From Deltaproteobacteria bacterium (GTDB taxonomy: Bacteria; Myxococcota_A; UBA9042; PHBI01): a stretch of DNA of 33,983 nucleotides. Every line of letters begins with the position of its first letter. Position 1 is the first letter of the stretch. The position numbers and the translations under genes were made by a program. The stretch is from positions 1 through 33,983 of the forward strand of contig SBGO01000640.1 in NCBI GenBank assembly GCA_006226565.1, read 5' to 3'. Of the stretch, positions 31,189 to 33,983 are shown piece after piece. The notes beneath the pieces are model-generated. The model was not told the origin of the DNA and made no database searches. It saw nothing but the letters and a program-made list of their open reading frames with translations.

Positions 31189-32120
31189 CACGGTCGCCCT
31201 CCGATGACGCTCGCGTCGCGCCACGCGTTGTTTCCATCGATGGAGAAGACGACGGGGGCGCGGACGGTGTCGTCGCCGCCGCCCGAGGTCGCGGCGATCA
31301 CGGCGATGGTGCCGCCGACCACCACGGCGCCGATGACGGTCCAGAGGATCCAGCCGTCGTCGTCGTCATCGTCGATCTTGCCGCCGCCGGGGCCGGGACC
31401 GATCCCGCCGGCGGCCATCTTGAGCTCGATCTCCTGGGTCGTCTTCTGGCCGGCGACCACGGTGACCGAGACGATCTGCTCGAGGTAGCCGTCCTGGACG
31501 ACGCGCACGGCGTAGTCGCCCGGGGGCTTCTCGAGCTCGACCGTGCCGGTCCCGACGAGGTCCGTGCCGACGTAGACCGCCGCGCCCGGGACGTTGGGCC
31601 GGATCACCAGGGTGCCCGTCTGGGCGACGACCGGCGGCGTCGGCGGCTTCCCGAAGGCGGCCTCGATCTCGGCCTCGAGGGCCGGCCCGAGCCCAGCCGC
31701 GGCCGGGACGTCGGTCGAGCTGTCGCGCACGAGCTTCTGCGCGGCGGCCTCGACGACCTTGACCACGACGACGTAGGCGTCGCCCTTGCCGGCGTCGATC
31801 TGCGCGTAGAAGACGGTGTCCGCCTTGTACTTCTTGCCGAGCTTCGCCAGACAGCTCAGGTCGATGTCGATGCACTCGAGATCGATCATCTCGTCCATGA
31901 GCTCGGAAGCCGGCGGCTGCAGGAGCTCGAGGGCGGGATAGTGACCGAGCTTGGCCTGCACGACCTTGAGCAGATCGTCCTTGTCCTTCTTGGACAGGCG
32001 ATCCCCCTCGACGTTCATGCCGAGGACACGCTCAGTGGCGTGCGCCGAGCCCGCGGGCGCAGACAGCAACCCGACCAGGAGAAGGGCCGCCAGGGCGGCG
32101 TTCAAACGCGTTCTATTCAT
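31188..32120 (-). CDS. PEGA-domain envelope protein with C-terminal membrane helix
   Basis: This 310-residue protein has a signal peptide (about 1-29). The N-terminal domain (about 30-150) resembles the nucleotide/lipoprotein-associated 'TolB N-like' regions often paired with PEGA ('LSKKDKDDLLKVVQAKLGHY...'). A PEGA domain follows (about 165-235: 'TGTLVIRPNVPGAAVYVG', 'PPGDYAVRVVQDGYLEQ'). After a Gly/Pro linker and six consecutive Asp comes a transmembrane helix (about 254-277). A short tail of about 33 residues follows. It is the first gene of the four-gene operon, and its stop overlaps the Kelch-like start. PEGA proteins are frequent in Myxococcota envelopes, with mostly unknown roles. Confidence 0.8.
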   Translation of the reverse strand: MNRTRLNAALAALLLVGLLSAPAGSAHATERVLGMNVEGDRLSKKDKDDLLKVVQAKLGHYPALELLQPPASELMDEMIDLECIDIDLSCLAKLGKKYKADTVFYAQIDAGKGDAYVVVVKVVEAAAQKLVRDSSTDVPAAAGLGPALEAEIEAAFGKPPTPPVVAQTGTLVIRPNVPGAAVYVGTDLVGTGTVELEKPPGDYAVRVVQDGYLEQIVSVTVVAGQKTTQEIELKMAAGGIGPGPGGGKIDDDDDDGWILWTVIGAVVVGGTIAVIAATSGGGDDTVRAPVVFSIDGNNAWRDASVIGGRP

Positions 32121-32222
32121 GTCCTCGTCACCGCTCGGTGGGCGGTCTCGCGACCGCGCCGAAAGGTAGCAGATGCGCAGGCCCAGGGCCAGTGAACCCG
32201 AGCGGCTCCGCGGCCGCCGCGC

Positions 32223-33983
32223 TCACGGCAGCGGCGCCATGAGCACGTAGAGCTGATCGATGCCATCGGCGCCGAGCCCGCGCCCGTAGCCGAGGCGGAA
32301 CCCCACGGAGAAGCCGTAGAAGAGGTCCATGGTCCAGCGCAGCTCGGCGCCGAGGCCGACCCGGGGCGTGTCGAAGAGGTCGGCGGTGAACGGCTCGTCG
32401 CCGATGACCGCGGCGTCGCAGAAGACCCCCAGGCTGACGTCGGAGAGGAAGACCGGGAAGGTCGAGAGCCCGCGCCGGGGACGCCACAGCGGCAGGCGGT
32501 ACTCGGTCGTCAGGAGCGCGTAGGCCGTGCCGACGAAGGCCCCCGGCTCGAAGCCGCGGAGCCAGACCGCGCCGGCGTTGGTCTCGTTGAGGAGGTCGGT
32601 CAGCAGGTCCTGCGCCGGCGGGCCGCCGAGGCCGAAGAGCGAGCGCGCGTCGGTGTCGCCGCCGGAGATGCCGCCGCCGAGGCGCAGCGAGAGCACGTGA
32701 TCGTCGAAGGGCATGGGCAGGTAGGCGCGCGCGACCCAGGTGAGCGAGTGGGTCGTCACCGGCGCGCCGAGGCCGGGGTCACGCAGGCGCAGGTTCACGA
32801 ACAGGGAGCCGCCGAGCTCGGGCGAGACGCTGAAGGTGAAGGACTGGATGTCGCTGATGCTCCACCACAGGTTGAAGGCGCCGTTGACGCCCTCGCGCGG
32901 GATGAAGGGGCGCCGCTCCTCGGGGGTGTGGGCGTAGGCCGCGACGTCTTCGCCGCGGGCGACGTCGACGGTGTAGCCGAGGCCGACCGAGAGCCCCGTG
33001 TAGACGCTCGGGAGGGGCAGCGAGAGGTCCACGGAGGCGAAGAGGACCTCCTCGCGGTAGTCGTTGTAGACGTCGCCGACGAAGGCCGAGCGGTCCCAGA
33101 CGTAGCGGCCGACGCTGAGGTTCAGATCCGGGTAGCCGAGGCGCAGCGTGGCGCTGGCGGAGGCGCTGAAGTCCTCCTGGTCGAAGGCCCACTCGGCGCT
33201 CAGGGCGGCGGCCCAGAGGTTGGCGGCGTCGGCGCCGGAGAAGGTCAGCCCGAGGCGGCTCAGGCCGGTCGAGTCGGCCTCCCAGCTCGGCACCCAGCTG
33301 CGCGGGAGCATCGTCGGGAGCGGCTGGTACGCGCGGCGCCGGAGCGGGGTCGCCACGGGGCGCTCGGGCGAGAGCGGCGCGCGGGTCTCCGCCGGGGCGG
33401 GCGGCGCGCCGTCGGGGGCGAAGGGGAGCCGGTAGAGCTCGAAGCCGTCGGCCGTCCAGCCGGCGTAGACGAGGGTGCCGCCGTCGGGGGAGACGGCGGG
33501 GTCGAAGGCGCCGGTGAGGACGTTGGTGACGCGGTGGGTGGCGCCGCTCGCGAGGTCGCGGGCGTAGATGTTGTAGACCCCGTCGGGATCGGCGCTGTAG
33601 ACGAGCCAGCGGCCGTCGGCCGTCACGATCGGGTCGAGCTCGAGGGCGCGTCCCGAGGTGAGCGCCTCGAAGGCGCCCGAGCGTGTGTCGACGCGGTAGA
33701 GGTCGCGGTTGCCGCCGGCGTGCATCGACACGTAGAGGTAGCGCCCACCGGGGTCCACGGCCGGGTGATCGAGGCGGGCGTCGGGGGCCGGCGCATCGAG
33801 GCGCCGGGCGACCTCGCCGCTCGCGAGGTCGACGGCCTCGAGCCAGGTGCGGCCCCAGGCGCCGGCGACGTACCAGGCGAGGCGACCGTCGGCGCTCACG
33901 ACGGGCGAGTGGGCGCGGCGGGCGCGGGCCAGGGCGCGCACGTCGCGGCGCGGGACGTCGGGGCGGGCGGCGATGTCGGCGAG
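32223..33983 (-). CDS. TolB-like propeller plus outer-membrane barrel protein, N-terminus beyond window
   Basis: The frame is open to the right edge, so 586 residues of a longer protein are visible. The first part (to about residue 200) contains PD40/TolB-type blades: 'SADGRLAWYV', 'VDPGGRYLYVSMHAGGNRDLYRVD', 'VTADGRWLVYSADPDGVYNIYARDL' and 'VSPDGGTLVYAGWTADGFELYRL'. A Pro/Arg linker leads to a C-terminal barrel (about 235-586) with alternating strands resembling the BamA/Omp85 surface-antigen domain ('VTTHSLTWVARAYLPMPFDDHVLSLRLGGG', 'LLTTEYRLPLW'). Related myxobacterial proteins sometimes begin with a peptidase-like domain, which cannot be checked here. The 102-nt gap to the PEGA gene holds no clear promoter. 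A secretion or receptor role is possible. Confidence 0.72.
   Translation of the reverse strand, partial: LADIAARPDVPRRDVRALARARRAHSPVVSADGRLAWYVAGAWGRTWLEAVDLASGEVARRLDAPAPDARLDHPAVDPGGRYLYVSMHAGGNRDLYRVDTRSGAFEALTSGRALELDPIVTADGRWLVYSADPDGVYNIYARDLASGATHRVTNVLTGAFDPAVSPDGGTLVYAGWTADGFELYRLPFAPDGAPPAPAETRAPLSPERPVATPLRRRAYQPLPTMLPRSWVPSWEADSTGLSRLGLTFSGADAANLWAAALSAEWAFDQEDFSASASATLRLGYPDLNLSVGRYVWDRSAFVGDVYNDYREEVLFASVDLSLPLPSVYTGLSVGLGYTVDVARGEDVAAYAHTPEERRPFIPREGVNGAFNLWWSISDIQSFTFSVSPELGGSLFVNLRLRDPGLGAPVTTHSLTWVARAYLPMPFDDHVLSLRLGGGISGGDTDARSLFGLGGPPAQDLLTDLLNETNAGAVWLRGFEPGAFVGTAYALLTTEYRLPLWRPRRGLSTFPVFLSDVSLGVFCDAAVIGDEPFTADLFDTPRVGLGAELRWTMDLFYGFSVGFRLGYGRGLGADGIDQLYVLMAPLP

Noticed and set aside
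1-33983. CRISPR arrays, tRNA or rRNA genes, IS elements, phage genes
   Set aside because: No regularly spaced repeats, no cloverleaf sequences, and no transposase, integrase or phage-type protein were seen on either strand.

Overview
The window is very GC-rich, with strong third-position GC. It carries mostly secreted or envelope proteins. A metzincin protease ends in a MYXO-CTERM-like tail. Several lipoproteins carry long Asp/Thr/Ala-rich linkers directly after the lipid-modified Cys, and PEGA, Kelch-like and TolB-plus-barrel proteins are present. Together these suggest a myxobacterium-like or Bradymonas-like member of the Myxococcota / former Deltaproteobacteria. This taxonomic placement is inference. 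No rRNA, tRNA, CRISPR array, phage gene or insertion sequence was seen.

Region A (1-17618) looks like an alpha-glucan (starch/glycogen/maltodextrin) utilisation locus built around a divergent promoter region at 5818-6060. Leftward, a MalS-type GH13 lipoprotein (3985-5817) overlaps by 4 bp a GH57 amylopullulanase-like lipoprotein (575-3988). A partial OmpA-like gene follows (1-439). Rightward is a tight four-gene operon: a free-standing glucodextranase-C-like domain protein (6061-6891), a large outer-membrane beta-barrel (6898-8811), a lipoprotein with a starch-binding-like module (8808-10349) and a second glucodextranase-C-like lipoprotein (10346-11347). A separately promoted and terminated lipoprotein made of two long repeats follows (11658-13430). 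After it come a DUF4032 kinase-like protein (13572-14873) and a third amylase, a GH13 lipoprotein with a glucodextranase-C-like tail (14901-17618). The likely scheme is cell-surface depolymerisation by tethered enzymes, glucan capture by binding lipoproteins, and oligosaccharide entry through the barrel. No SusC/SusD pair, TonB-dependent receptor, inner-membrane sugar transporter or regulator is present in the window.

Region B (17626-20200) is mixed: a MYXO-CTERM metzincin, a DUF938 methyltransferase, a small lipoprotein, and a non-coding stretch full of inverted repeats, including a 66-nt near-perfect hairpin.

Region C (20201-27798, all minus strand) appears to be one seven-gene operon with a recognisable promoter: ABC ATPase, two FtsX/LolCE-type permeases, a LolA-like periplasmic protein, a DUF1302-like outer-membrane barrel, xseB and tlyA. 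The first five could form a trans-envelope lipid or lipoprotein export route. A short acidic motif ending in EDALFGG occurs twice, plus one variant, in the N-terminal extension of the barrel. It occurs once more in the periplasmic part of the first permease, which suggests a docking element.

Region D (27913-33983, minus strand) holds a PEGA protein, a Kelch-like lipoprotein, a small lipoprotein and an alpha/beta hydrolase, all overlapping or nearly so. Upstream of these lies a TolB-propeller plus outer-membrane-barrel protein whose 5' end is beyond the window.
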